Shown: positions 1 to 11,898 of the stretch, one piece after another | Numbering within the stretch: position 1 is the stretch's first letter | Layout: the number at the start of each line of letters is the position of its first letter | Origin: Chaunax sp. Z400 | Lineage: Eukaryota > Chordata > Actinopteri > Lophiiformes > Chaunacidae | DNA length: 64,000 bases | Direction: 5' to 3' | Assembly (NCBI GenBank): GCA_037577475.1 | Contig: CM075201.1 | Coordinates: 11,265,501-11,329,500, forward strand | Notes under the pieces: generated by a model | Database searches by the model: none | What the model was told of the DNA's origin: nothing | The model's input: only the letters and a program-made list of their open reading frames with translations | Position numbers and translations under genes: made by a program

Positions 1-764
1 TATATAAATGCATATCTGAAATATATAAATGTATATCTGATATATATAAATGTATATCTGACATACTGTATATAAATGTATATCTGATATATGTAATGTA
101 TATCTGATATATATAAATATATATCTGACATACTGTATATAAATGTATATCTGATATATGTAATGTATATCTGATATATGTAATGTATATCTGATATATA
201 TAAGTGTATATCTGATATATATAAATTTATATCTGATATATATAAATGTATATCTGACATACTGTATATAAATGTATATCTGACATACTGTATATAAATG
301 TATATCTGATATATATAAATGCATATCTGATACATATAAATGTATATCTGACATATGTAATGTATATCTGATATATATAAATGTATATGTGATATATATA
401 AATTTATATCTGACATACTGTATATAAATGTATATCTGATATGTATAAATTTATATCTGATATATATAAATGTATATCTGATATATATAAATGTATATCT
501 GATATATATAAATTTATATCTGACATACTGTATATAAATGTATATCTGATATATATAAATTTATATCTGATATATATAAATGTATATCTGATATATATAA
601 ATGTATATCTGATATATATAAATTTATATCTGACATACTGTATATAAATGTATTTCTGATATATATAAATGTATATCTGATATATATAAATGTATATCTG
701 ATATATGTAAATGTAAATCTGATATATATAAATGTATATCTGATATATATAAATTTATATCTGA
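1..764. repeat. AT-rich minisatellite, copy A (truncated by window edge)
   Basis: Tandem array of roughly 20-base units built on tatatctgatatatataaa(t/tg), with longer variants containing tctgacatactgtatataaatg. Units vary by single bases and by a short form ending in atatgtaatg. Both strands give Tyr/Ile-rich open frames that are only read-through of the repeat. The same array occurs complete at 32312-33284, so here its left ~210 bases lie outside the window. It marks the junction between duplication units. Confidence 0.95.
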
Positions 765-2376
765 TAAATTACAACAATTTCCAATCAAAGGAAGACTGTT
801 TAAATAATCATTTGAAGAAACGTTATGACATATAGAGAATAAATATCTTAGGCAATACAAAATGTACAGAACATGTAGTGTTAGAGAAATTGTTAGGATT
901 GAATAAAAAAAAGAACAGCATGAAAAGAGGAGAGTCACACTTTGATGTGGATTCAGGAAGAAAACAACTCAAGATTAGGAGGCATAAGGGGGTCTAGAGA
1001 GGCATGTTGTCAAAGAGTCTCTGACCCCACTAGATCTACCTTTGATTACTGCTATGACAGAGTACAACACCCTCTTATGCATGAACAGCTCCAATATGAG
1101 CTGAAGTCATCAGTTTCAAAGTGTGTTTAGATATAGAGGCAAAGAAAAATCCTTGAGGCCTCAGATATGCTAAACGTGGTCCTGATTTTTCCCATAGAGA
1201 GAAAAATCAATGGCCGAACCACAACTAGATTCAAGGAGCAGATCTTTTCTTAAATCATTGATTTATGTGTGCTCTGGTTGTCTCATTCTTTATTGGGGCA
1301 GCATATTTCTCTCTTTTCAGTTATATCATAAATTAAAGCAAATGTTCTGGTTGTTATTCTAAATAAACATTAGTTTGTGTATATGCATGTCTTTTTGAAA
1401 TGATGTTTTTCTCACATTATGATTAATTAGCTTATATTATCTTTCTTGAAATAATAATGATGAAACCTAAGCTGAGTTTTAAATCTAATGTTATTAAGAA
1501 TAACTCTGGCTGTCTGAAACGCGCTCTCTATCCACATTTCACTGTTACTGCAGGTTGACCAGATGTGACTCTAACGAAATTATAAGAAAAAAAACAATTT
1601 CTGACAATTTGTGTCCGAGTGTGGATGAAAACTAAATCACGTATTTTTTGTACAGAAACATTGTGTCTGACATTCATAGTTCATTCATAGTCCTTCATAG
1701 TTCCAGTGGTTGCAGGTTTGTAGTGTTGAGTGTTGACAAAACAGTCAAATGCAAAAACAAGAAGCATGTAAAAAATATTTCCAAAAGTGTCCTTTGTTCC
1801 ATGCAGAGCATGAACTTCCTCTTTTGATGGTACGTGTCATGGATATTAGGTTATAGTTTAAGAGGAAAAGAGAACATTAACATGTTTATTTTTTCTAAAG
1901 GTTAGAGTTCACACAAAGCCTCATTATACTGCTGGACTTCATGTTCTTATATAATGTTATGTTAGGGATGTTAGGGACACATAAATCATCTCTTTTCCAT
2001 CAGGTTACTGCTCCAGGGTGTCTGGTCAAGAAACAACTGAGGCTTATGATGTGTTGTATAAATCAGAAATGTGGAAATTTAAAGATCCGACACTGACAAA
2101 AACATTTGTTCATGTTGGATTTTTTGCTCAGAAACTGGTGCAGAAATTCAGTGCCATGATTTACCCCGACTGAATCATGATCATGAATCAATATTCTAAA
2201 TTCTTTTAAATTAAATTTACAAACAACAAAAGCAACATTATTATCTTTGAATATTTCATTTGAACTTTTAACACAGTAAACAATTACACAGACAACGGCC
2301 ATTAAGCATCAAACATAGAGTAAAGTGACAAAAAGAAGAACTGAGGATTTGTAGAGCTCCAAAGAATAGTCCTCAA
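765..2376. other. Non-coding stretch
   Basis: AT-rich sequence following the minisatellite. I see no exon-like frame with splice sites and no recognisable element. Short open frames here have no domain or motif. The same stretch recurs unchanged at 33285-34896. Confidence 0.6.
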
Positions 2377-2997
2377 ATGCTAGTTTACAACAATATCTGC
2401 AAACTGATCCACACGTCAGGGATGTCCTCTTTCTCCATTGCTATTTGTGCTTGCAATGGAGCCACTTGCAATGTTTATAAGAGATTCTCCATCTATTTGA
2501 GGCATGGGTCTAAAACTTCCAAACCTATGTTGGTATTAGGACAGTCTCAGCCACTGTCATGTTTCACACCCATATGGGGCAATAATAAGTTAATACCCAG
2601 TAGAGAAGATGCTAGTTTTAAGACATAGGCTAGCAAAAGAGTAAGCAGGATAATGGATCTATATAACAAAGGAAGGTTAATGTCATTTACAGAAACACAA
2701 GAAAAGTATGACCTCCCTGCAACACACTTCTTTGAGTTCTTGCAAATGAGAAATTTTATTTCTGTTTCTCAAAACCATTCTCTAAACCAGCCACCCTTCT
2801 CATTGCTGGTAGACATTTCCATGAAATATGCTAATGGTACAGGACAGGTATCGCTGTTGTACAAATTGTTTGTAGATACGTTTTCTGAGTCATCAGAAGA
2901 TAAACTGAAGTGCTGGAGGATGGATTTTCAGGAGGAAATTTCAAGAAAAGGAATAGTCAGAGGCGTGTTTGAAGGCTCAGACATATACTGTATGTAA
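2377..2997 (+). mobile_element. L1-like LINE remnant, C-terminal end of ORF2
   Basis: Two open stretches in the same frame, separated by one TAG near 2626, read as the C-terminal end of a fish L1/Tx1-type non-LTR polyprotein. Hallmark stretches are CFTPIWGNNKLIPSREDASF, then RIMDLYNKGRLMSF and EKYDLPATHFFEFLQMRNF, then KLKCWRMDFQEEIS. In complete elements these follow the reverse transcriptase thumb region. The 5' part (endonuclease and RT core) is absent and the frame ends early, so this is a dead, 5'-truncated copy. Family assignment comes from memory of typical teleost L1 proteins. Confidence 0.8.
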
Positions 2998-4059
2998 ATA
3001 AGTCTATTTCATGTGAATACATGTTTAACAGTATAGCACCTGTTTAAAGTCATTGATATGTCTCTGATCAGCATTTTTTTATAGGCTTTTGTTGTGATTT
3101 GGTCTGGAAACTACTTCCTTATTGTTCTAGTTTTAATGAATGGTGTTGGTGGAGGTTTGAGCTCTCTGAGTCCTTTCACTTTATCATTATATTAAGTTCA
3201 CTTTAGTCCTTTTGTCAAGATTAGCTAACGAGTTGTCATTCAGCCTTACAAACAACCATTCACATTCACGCCTACGGTCGATCACATAAGAGAAGGTTTA
3301 TTGATAAATGTGATGTAGCAGAGGTCAGTGGCAACTATTAACCATGTATGCTGTCTGTATTGCTTATGACTGACATAAAGTCAACATCTGTTAATTACAC
3401 TGACCTAAACTGTTGAGGTTTTATTGTTTTAAACCCCCAATCATGTCCATCAGACCCAGTGGGTGGGTAAAAAAACTTTAAAACTATTCATCTCTGCCCT
3501 GAGAGCTTCCCAAGTATTGAACCCTTCACTCATCAGCTCAGCATTCGTCTCTTGAACGTGTTGATTATTTCTGATGATGAGCTCTTTGACAGCTGCTCTG
3601 TTCATTCATGAATATATAATCAGCAGAGGGTTGAATGTCCCCTGATTATTCCCTTGGGGATATCTCTGAAACAAACTCTGTCACTGTAATACCCATATCG
3701 GCCACCATATGTCAGCAACAGTCTACTGTAGGGGTTCAATCCTCACCTATGGAGCATTAATGCAGCACTAGTTACCTGATCTTGGCTAAGAAAAACTAAA
3801 GCACAACATCCTACAAACAACAACCTGTACACTTAGATATTTGTATGGATTAAACACATGAGATATAACATGTTAATTAATGAGCTTTAATCCATATTCA
3901 AGTCACAAAAACAATGTCAGTGTATGCAGTGGATACAGAAAAAGACCCATATTTTTTAAATGTCTATATGTTTAGCATTAGGTTAGCAGAGGTATCATGG
4001 AAGGAGCTGGGGTCGGGCTGAGGGTAGGGAGAAGAGTCTGGAGGCAGTCGCTGACTGAG
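2998..4059. other. Non-coding stretch
   Basis: No supported gene. The DNA is AT-rich with scattered short frames only. It separates the LINE remnant from the minus-strand coiled-coil exons. Confidence 0.55.
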
Positions 4060-4272
4060 TTACTGTTTGGAGATCTTCAACTGATCAAGCCTGTGCTGGA
4101 AGGTCAGATCAGCGGTCCTCTCTGTCCAGCAGATCAGGCTCGCTCGTCGTAAAATATGAGCTCACCTGTGTTACTCCAAACCAGGTGCTGGATCTCCTCT
4201 GTCCTCTGGGCCTGCAGAGTCGACAACTGAGACAGAAGGGACTTGATCTCCAATGCCTCTATCCGATCTCCT
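4060..4272 (-). CDS. Two 3'-terminal exons of an unidentified coiled-coil protein
   Basis: On the minus strand an exon at about 4272-4166 reads RIEALEIKSLLSQLSTLQAQ, continuing RTEEIQHLVWSNT. It has heptad-like spacing of Leu/Ile typical of a coiled coil. It ends in phase 1 at a good donor (CAG|GTGAGC). The next exon (4121-4060) begins after GGACAG in the matching phase and reads ERTADLTFQHRLDQLKISKQ, then TAA. The phase match and the donor support a real or formerly real gene end. The upstream acceptor is weak: in-frame TGAs lie just before 4272, so the exon start is uncertain. I cannot name the protein. It could be a decayed fragment carried in with the duplication. Confidence 0.4.
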
Positions 4273-4349
4273 CATCAGTCCTGCATATGACAGCCTGCAA
4301 TTGCCTCGAATAAAAACAACTCAAATAACAAGTAACAAATCACACCACA

Positions 4350-4410
4350 GACCATAAGATAAGATAAGATAAGATAAGATAATAAGATGAAAAGATAAGA
4401 TAAGATAAGG
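4350..4410. repeat. (AAGAT)n pentanucleotide microsatellite
   Basis: Runs of aagataagataagataagat with one interruption (aataagatgaa). It explains the Leu/Ser/Tyr-rich minus-strand open frames that cross it. Confidence 0.9.
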
Positions 4411-4536
4411 TAATAATTATTTGTTTTATGAAAAACCTTTTGAAACATTTTAACTGGGCCACCAGCTCTAAAAAAGCTAAAAAAAAATTTTTTTTTAAAA
4501 GTGCTATATTTTGGAGCAAAAGCAGTTTTACAGTCA

Positions 4537-4598
4537 TCTTGTGCCAAAAGTAGGTCAAAGGTTAAAGGTCTTGTGCCAAAAGTAGGTCAAAGGTTAAA
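4537..4598. repeat. 32-bp direct repeat, two units
   Basis: tcttgtgccaaaagtaggtc followed by aaaggttaaa occurs twice back to back with a 32-base period. No function is visible. Confidence 0.85.
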
Positions 4599-4599
4599 C

Positions 4600-6043
4600 A
4601 CAATTTTGGAGATACTTCAGATACGTGGAAAATGTGGGAAATGTGGAAACTGGAGAGCTGTACTTTATGGCAAATAGACATCGTATACCAAAGACACCAA
4701 AATATGAAATTCTGGGGCTAATGTGCATATATTTGTCAATACATTTGATAAATTTCTCATTTTTGTTTTTTATACTACTCATTTCAACTGTGTTTTTACT
4801 TTTAATTCTTCGAGTTCTGACCCATTTCGACAGTAGTTTTAGGGTAATTCAAATTTACGAGGTTTACAAAAGGCAACAGTAAGGAGAATACAACAGGTAG
4901 GCGGGTCTTTTTCTTTTTCTTATCAACTATTGGTTTATTTCTTCTTCTTCTTTTTAAATCGAAGTTTTATGACAACCAGTATATGCAACACCTAATCGTT
5001 TGGCATCCTTGAACTTAAGGGTAAGTAATTAATATATATATGTATATACATTGATTTATCTAGTTAAACAGCGTGATTGATAATTAGTAGTTACTAGACA
5101 ATTCTGAGAAATTTCTCAGTCGGATACGCTATTTACACCCTGGGTACATTATTTTGCTAAATTGCTTTTGTGTGCTGCATGTGAAAATTCCTTCCACTGA
5201 ACCGTCGTTAGTAAAAAAAATAAACCTACAACCTCGCTAACATTATTGGGACGGTCGCCATGATATAGATGTGGTCATCGTGTTAAGATGATTTAGAGTG
5301 GTTAACTTAACTTACTATTGGTCATTCTTTAATGTCCAGAGAAGCTGAACTTACAGCGCTACAATTATCGGCGTTTTTTTCACGTTCAATGTGAAAAATG
5401 ATCGAAATGACAAATTACCAGCTTCCATTCAATAAACGTGTATAAAGTTGCCTGGCGCTATGACTCATATCAATTGCAGCGTCGTAGAAGTATTGGGACG
5501 TTTTGTCAAAATTGAATATGAAGCTTTTTGTCTTGGCGTTTATGTTTGGTTACGAATGGAAGAGAGGACGTCAGGGAGTAGATAGAGGTCAAAGGTGACG
5601 CTCAGCACAGCTGGCAAGTGGCACAGATGTGTCCTTAATACATAATATTGTATTTTTTCAATGCAATCCGGTTTCCTGCTAATGTAATTTTAAAAATGTT
5701 ATAATTCACTAAAATGTTGCATTTCTGAAAACCCGGACCACTCCAAGTGCCCAGTCCCGAATTATAGGCATTGTCATCTGGCCACACTAGTCTAAACCTA
5801 TCTGCTACACAGACTCAGTTCTATCCATGGATATTTAAAACACTGTTGCAGTGCAGTGTGGCCTATTTTGATGCAGACATGCCAAGCAAACTGAAATTGC
5901 TTTACTAATTTATTGTTGGCTAATAATAAAAATATTGCTGTCTACACATTTCAGTGTATTTAATTTTAGATATTGTAATACTTATTCACAATTGTGTGAT
6001 GTTTTATATGTGAATTGAATGTGTTGAGCCTGTCAAAGACAAA
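4600..6043. other. Non-coding, possible upstream region of the zinc-finger fragment
   Basis: No coding evidence. Contains pyrimidine-rich tracts (about 4905-4955) and a few CpG-containing stretches between 5200 and 5600 that could be an old promoter of the family member at 6314, but no defined core promoter element is convincing. Confidence 0.4.
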
Positions 6044-6240
6044 TTTCTGTCACTGATGGGACAGACAATAAAGATTATCTATCTATCTATGTATCTATCT
6101 ATCGATCTATTTCTGTCACTGATGGGACAGACAATAAAGATTATCCATCTATCTATCTATGTATCTATCTATCTATTTCTGTCACTGATGGGGCAGACAA
6201 TAAAGATTATCTATGTATCTATCTATCTATCTATCTATTT
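6044..6240. repeat. 66-bp tandem repeat x3 with GATA/TATC microsatellite
   Basis: Three consecutive units (starts 6044, 6110, 6176) each contain ctgtcactgatgggacagac, then aataaagattatc, then a (TATC)n run. The aataaagattatctatctat motif is the kind of 3' tail left by fish non-LTR or SINE elements. The triplication probably expanded through the microsatellite. The repetitive Tyr/Ser-rich frame across it is not a gene. Confidence 0.85.
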
Positions 6241-6313
6241 ATTACTGTTGTATAGGAATTTTAAAACATTTTCTCTTTTTACCAGATAAAGAACTAACTT
6301 AAGCAGTGTCCCC

Positions 6314-7892
6314 ATGCTGAGATTGTGTGCACCACCTCTGCAAAACATAGGTAAGTTCATATTTTTGTTTATCTGTTATCATATCATATCATTTGCTCTT
6401 TTTTTTCTTCTTTCAGTGACGTGTGTGTGGCAGTGCAAACACTGTGATGCCAGAGAGAGTAGTAGATACAAATTACTTAAACATTATAAATTACATCATA
6501 TGTGTAAACTGTCCATGCACAATTAAGGCGTGAAGTGGACTCACCACACATGTCTATAAAGCTCATTCATCTCAGCTTACACAGACAGCTTCCAATTCAG
6601 TATTATTATTACACAGGCACAAGAACAGGAATATAATGGCAAATCAAATATTATAGTGTGGACCAGTTGTTTCTGTCCTCACCGATATAGTGATCAAACA
6701 ACTAGTAATTCATTGTTGTGCATTGTTAATGTTTTTCAGATCGATAAGGAGTTCCTGCACATTTCAACTGTACCTATGCTGTCTACATTCTTTGCTGAGC
6801 TCGACCGGTACTCTCCACGCATGATGGTGATCTTTCCATGCAAAGGTGGGGCGGCTGGAAGAAAAATAAGACGGTTCATGGCGGCCATCTCCAAGGTTTG
6901 TATTTCAATATTGTCGGGATGACTTTTGCCTCTTTCACAAAATATTCACAAAATTATATTTTTGATCAATAATCATCAGTAATGCTTATATAATAACTAA
7001 GTGGTTAATAGCAAATAATAAAAAGGCTAGAGCAGTCTGGTGAGTTCAGAAAATGACATCACTTTACTGTAGTGCAGCCTTTAAAACCAGGAAAAGACAA
7101 AACATGTCATATTACAATCTCCTAAATCCCAGACAGTATCTAGTCTCTTATCACATTACTGATATATCAATATGTTGCCCAGCCCTAGTGCTATGATTAT
7201 GCAGGGTTTTACTTCAAAACTCTTTAAACATGCATTATACTGATTATATCAGCCTCAGCCAGAGATGAGTAAGTAATTGGTAAAATCACATGGTGAATGT
7301 TTTTTGATAAGAATGAAAACCACCATGCACATGTGAGGTTGCCTCATTTCGTGTCTGATTTAGTCGAGATCTTGTATAGATGTTGAGTTCTTGCCTTTTG
7401 GAGACTGAGAACAAAGTATTGTCGATCACATAACTATTCTCCAGACCTGAAACATTTGCAGTTTGCCGTCAAGAATGCACAGTTTGTTCATTCTTTTCAA
7501 ACTGAGACTGTAGACTGAGACTGAAGGCAGACTCAGAAAATGTATTTACTGTCATATTTGACCTCACAGAACACCGAGGCCAACGCTTCCATGGAGCAAA
7601 CTGTGATGGGAGTGTATGTCATACAAAAGGAAGGTGTGGAGCCTGGAGATGACGTAGAGGACATCGGTATCCTCATAGAAGGTGTGATGCTCCTCAGTGA
7701 CTTGGGGAACTTTGGGATGGCTGGTTCTGTTATTTGATACACACTTTGAACCTGCACTACCCACCAGAGCACAAATGCACTTTTGAAGTGCTGCAGAAGA
7801 TTCTTCTAAATCTTGATGGGCAAAGGTTGTTGTCCAAGGCAAAATTCATGCAAGAGTCCGGAAAGACTATTTTAAGACTGTTTTCTTACTGA
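6314..7892 (+). pseudogene. Zinc-finger member of a multicopy teleost family, frameshifted
   Basis: Exon 1 (6314-6350) starts MLRLCAPPLQNI and splices across a 66-base intron (gtaagt...tttcag) to 6417-6526, giving CKHCDARESSRYKLLKHYKL followed by HH. This is a C2H2 finger with C-x2-C-x12-H-x3-H spacing. A downstream exon (6740-6895) reads FLHISTVPMLSTFFAELDRY and GGAAGRKIRRFMAAISK. A further one (from 7570) reads MEQTVMGVYVIQKEGVEPGD and IGILIEGVMLLSDLG. These match my memory of a large fish protein family often labelled SAMD3-like or uncharacterized. After about 7722 the frame shifts: the conserved tail TLNLHYPPEHKCTFEVLQKI continues in another frame to a stop at 7892. Exon 1+2 ends at its own TAA, and middle exons are missing. 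Decayed copy; the family name is uncertain. Confidence 0.65.
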
Positions 7893-9978
7893 GCATATTT
7901 TATTTTATTATTTTATTTCATTATATCATGGATGTTGAATGTTATAAACCTTAAACGACAGACAGTCTGTACATTTTGCACTACTGTTTTATAAGTTCTA
8001 TAGCCTCCTATGCATTACTGTAAATGGAAAGATTATGAGCAAACTCTTTTTCACCTTAAAATATACATATGCACTTTGCTTAGTATTTCTTCTCTTGTCC
8101 CCGGGTGTCAGTGCTCTCGACCGGTCAACGCCTCGGATACACTTGTGCAGAAGTGGAACCAGACAGGATACACCCCAGAGCAACCTCAATGTTTGGGTGA
8201 GAGAAGCACACAGTGATCTCCAGTGTGATGTGGGAATCACACCCACACTCAAATGAATAGGATGTGTTGAGCAAACAGACGCCATCAGACATTTTCTTAA
8301 TATACTTCTACTCTTACGTTAACTCACCAGTTCAAACGTATGAAATGAGATACATTAACACTACTGCAACAATTTGCAGCTACTTAAAGCACCACCATAA
8401 GCATGTCTGGGCTGCTACCAATACTGGAAGAAGAACAAGACAAGAAGAGTTAAAAAACAGAGTCTGCTATGATGTGGCTTTACTCAGACTTCATGCCAAA
8501 TGAAGTAACACCTCCTAAGTCCTCGGCCCTGGAAACCTACTATTAGCTCAGAATCATGTGGTTTTTTCATCAGTAATTAATGATTTATTAACAAATATAT
8601 TATTTTCCATCATGGTGACTCCAGATCTGTTTTATTCTAGATATAACTCCTTATCTGTCATAGATAGATCAAATCCATTTGAATGACTCTGAACCTGCAT
8701 CATCTCAGCTACATAGTGGTGTCAGTGTCATGTCTCTGCTCCTCTCTGTTACTGTGACCCAATACATATCGCCCCCTTCAAAATACATATTATATATCAT
8801 CGCCCAGATCCCAGTCCCAGTCCTTAGCCTATAATCCCCCCCGACACAAAATGTCTTCAAAATAAATATTGTAGATATGTTGCAGACAAACAGAGAAGAA
8901 AGAAAACCAAAACAAACTAATGTCGGTGATCACATGACCTCCTCCAGCTCTTGTTGTGAGAGGTAACAACGATTCCAGCTCATTTATTTCTCTTGATTCC
9001 ATACAGATATATATTTACCTTGTTGAGGGTCATGTATGTTTGTTTGTATTTATTTTGACTGTTTTAGAGTTTAAGGAATGAGGCATCTGAAATGATAAAT
9101 GTTGTCCAGCTGATTCTGTTTTCATGATGTGTATTTTGGGTTCACATGCATTGAGGGGTTGAGGCCTTTATACTTCCAGCTGGATGATCTCTGATTGGTG
9201 GCCCAGCTAATGCTGTTGCCTGTGCATTGAGTTTCTCCCTCTTACTTTTAAGGAGCCTCAAATGGAGCCTCTTCTCGGTGAGAGAAATGTGTTCTGGCCT
9301 CTTTCTTTTTTGCTCCTCCTCCTTCATGTTGGTGTCTATAGTAGAAAAATGTTCCGCTTTTTTGGCAAATAAGTTCCTCGACCAGCTCATTCACTGTTTT
9401 GTTCATTCCGGTGCTTCTGAGCTGAGAGTAATCCATTAAAGAAATTGAGCACCAATGTACGCCGAGGAGAAACTGCTTTCAATCTTAATGAACAAGCAGA
9501 AGTTGATCGAAGACCTAATTTGAGAAAAAGTCAAAGAATTACCTGAAGTGGATCTGGCACTACAACGTGGAACAAACTGTCTCTGTGATCCTGACAGATT
9601 AAATATTCAAATGACTGAGCTGTGCATGATATATATATATAAAAAGAAGTTTTTCTATTAATATGTAGTGTAGCTGTGGTTAAAACCTCAGTATGCTATG
9701 AAATAATGACATGTTTCTGTAAATACTCCTGCTTGTCTTCCTAATGGGGCTTCGATGTAAAGATCAATATTGATGTTTAAGCTTTAAGCTGATGTAACAG
9801 GTGTAGGAGGCCGGTTAAATGGCCTTATTCTAAAAGCTGTGTTGGTTTCACAGACTCGGTCAATCTGTCTTCCAGGATTTTAGATACGGTTCTGAACCAG
9901 GTTGGGGTGCAGGCTGCAAAAAAATGTCCGTTTTAACGAGGGACTAAAGTCAGATTGGACTCATAGCGTCATACTCCC
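7893..9978. other. Non-coding stretch with repeat fragments
   Basis: No supported exon. Overlapping short frames on both strands at 7998-8285 and 9142-9439 have no recognisable domain, and they conflict with each other. About 8680-8765 holds a dispersed repeat fragment listed separately. Confidence 0.5.
8680..8765. repeat. Dispersed repeat fragment (related to 18740-18835)
   Basis: The segment tgactctgaacctgcatcat, then ctcagctacatagtggtgtc, recurs with about a dozen differences at 18740-18835 inside the pcca region. Similarity is confined to this stretch, so it is an interspersed repeat of unknown class and not part of the large duplication. Confidence 0.65.
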
Positions 9979-10081
9979 CTTAAAACAAGTGAAAATGTGG
10001 GCTGAGTGGGACAGCTGTTCTACGTGGCTCCATTCCATTTTGAGAACTAAGAGAATGGAGAATGTTTTCACTTGTTTTAAG
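9979..10081. repeat. Nested hairpin, MITE-like
   Basis: A perfect 17-base inverted repeat: cttaaaacaagtgaaaa at 9979-9995 and its reverse complement at 10065-10081. Inside lies a second perfect 8-base pair, ctccattc (10028-10035) and gaatggag (10053-10060), around an 18-base loop region. Terminal inverted repeats without coding content suggest a miniature inverted-repeat element. A structured RNA is less likely. Confidence 0.75.
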
Positions 10082-10136
10082 AAACATAACATTTAGACTA
10101 AAAGAGCTGTCGAGAGGTTAGGCAGTAATATTGGAG

Positions 10137-10163
10137 AAAGTCACACTAATATCGTGTGACTTT
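10137..10163. repeat. Short perfect hairpin
   Basis: aaagtcacac (10137-10146), a 7-base loop taatatc, and gtgtgacttt (10154-10163) form a 10-base perfect stem, 56 bases downstream of the nested hairpin. It may belong to the same element. Confidence 0.7.
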
Positions 10164-10424
10164 TTCTTTCCAGTAGTCGTAACTAAACATTGCCATCGGA
10201 GACATTCCTCCCAAGACGTGCTGGTTTTACATTTATTCCCAAATGTCAGAAGTTACAAAAGCAACCATTCCTTATACTGTAGAGACTAATCACTGCTCTT
10301 TATGTGAGTATTTAGCAGTGGTCATACCTTTACCTGTAAGTCTTTACTTTTCTAGCTTTACTTTAATTTGCTTTTGCATATTCTTCCATAAACCAACATC
10401 CTCAGCTTCATCCTAATTGTGTAG

Positions 10425-10500
10425 GACAGAGATGTCAAACTCAGTTTCATCCCGGGCCTCATCAGCATTATGGTTGTTCTCTAAGGGCAGGTGACTGTGA
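10425..10500. mobile_element. hAT-like dispersed repeat fragment
   Basis: agagatgtcaaactcagttt followed by catcccgggcctcatcagc resembles the widespread vertebrate repeat motif 'gatgtcaaactca...cgggccacat' found in hAT-type non-autonomous elements. Short and diverged; the class is from memory. Confidence 0.45.
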
Positions 10501-11031
10501 GACTATATAAATGTATCTACTCTTCATCATATTACATAATTGCCTCTGCATTCGATTATTATTGGTTTTAGTAATAACTTAATTAATGCTCTGTTATGTT
10601 ACAACATGACAAAATCGCACAGCTAGTTTGGATCTGACAGTTGAGGCAAAGCTTTTCCTTTACTTTGCATGAAAAGAGCATTTTCTTCCTGAAGCTCTAA
10701 AAACAGCAGACAGTGATCCTACTCAGCCACCGTACTTCTTGTCCCAGGCTCATTTCACGCATCACGCATATAACCACACAGACACACAAGACAAACTGCA
10801 CAAGAAGCTCTTACCTCCACACTTAAGCTGTTAACAAGGGAGTGTTTGTGACATGACTGAGACGAGCTGTTTGATTTGTCTATAAGGTGGGGCTGGAGGT
10901 CGAGAGGGAACAGAGCAAAAGAGTCTGTAATCTGTCATAAATGTCAGAAGTGCAAGAAAGGCAGATCGAGGGATTAATAAATGAAGGGATGATGGACAAA
11001 AAACAAATAAGAGAAGAAACTGCGTTCACAT

Positions 11032-11522
11032 TACCAGGCTGATTTTTGTTGTTGTTGTTATTGTTATCAAACATAATAATAATAATAGTAATAATAATAA
11101 TACTAATAATAATAATAACAGTAATTTGAGTAATCCTGCTAACAAACAAAGAAATGTCAGAAAAAAACCCTACTTCCTTGTGGAGGTAATACAGTTATAA
11201 TGTTAAAGCACCAGTGTCAACATTTAAACGTGACACTGACTCACCGGCCCTTTGTTGACCATTCACTGAAAACACAGAGAGAATCATCACTAGAACAATA
11301 TGAGTTAAATATCTCCTTGGTCTCATGCCTCCTCATCAGTTAGTCAAACCTTCCTGGCTGTGCTGAGCACCACAGTGTGTTTGTCACACTGCCACCACGT
11401 CACTGTTCTGGTATGAACAGAGGAAATTTATCAACAGCACACGAAGCCCTGAATGCCTCAGCTGATGGACAGAAGCCAATAAGCCAAGTACAACAAACTC
11501 TGCCTGGAAGCTTCAAAACAAA
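11032..11522. other. 491-bp segment present in copy A, absent in copy B
   Basis: In copy A this follows tgcgttcaca; in copy B (43550/43551) the sequence goes directly from tgcgttcaca to tcaaatctctctcc. It contains a (TTG)n run and an (AAT)n microsatellite (about 11046-11118). No transposon termini or target-site duplication are evident, so a deletion in B is as likely as an insertion in A. Confidence 0.9.
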
Positions 11523-11898
11523 CAAATCTCTCTCCTTTTTAAAAAAAAATTTTTGGAATGCGTTGCCTTTGTGTGGCTCTAAAAATAGACCTTGAAAGAA
11601 GCCACAGATAACATGGTAATTTAATACCTCCACAATTTAGAGTCACACATGGCATAATTACCAGTGCATTGTGCATTACATGTAGGCTATACCAGAAAAG
11701 TGGTCAAATGAGGTTCCCCATCAATACTACTATGTCTTTGAGTTCGCAAGTATTTTTTCAGCATGATCGTACGAGCGCAAAAACATGTTGAAACATTCAA
11801 TAGTTAGTTATTATCCAACAAAACAACAGCATCCTTACGCCCGGGACAGTGAGTTATAGAAGCACCGGGAAATAAACCATAAAGGTGCTGATTCGTAC

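Noticed and set aside
441..938. Tyr/Ile-rich open frames on both strands in the minisatellite (also 32223-32936)
   Set aside because: They are produced by the ~20-base repeat lacking stops in some frames; no codon structure or homology.
6044..6289. Repetitive membrane-like protein frame (MGQTIKIIYLSMYLS...)
   Set aside because: Encoded by three 66-bp units with GATA/TATC microsatellites; a typical repeat artefact.
7533..7842. Two minus-strand frames over the zinc-finger family exon
   Set aside because: Antisense of the recognisable plus-strand exon MEQTVMGVYVIQKEG; no independent support.
9142..9439. Overlapping minus- and plus-strand frames (for example MSWSRNLFAKKAEHF...)
   Set aside because: Lys/Glu-rich stretch looked protein-like, but two frames compete, there are no splice sites and no family is recognised; a C/T change between copies alters two frames without preference.
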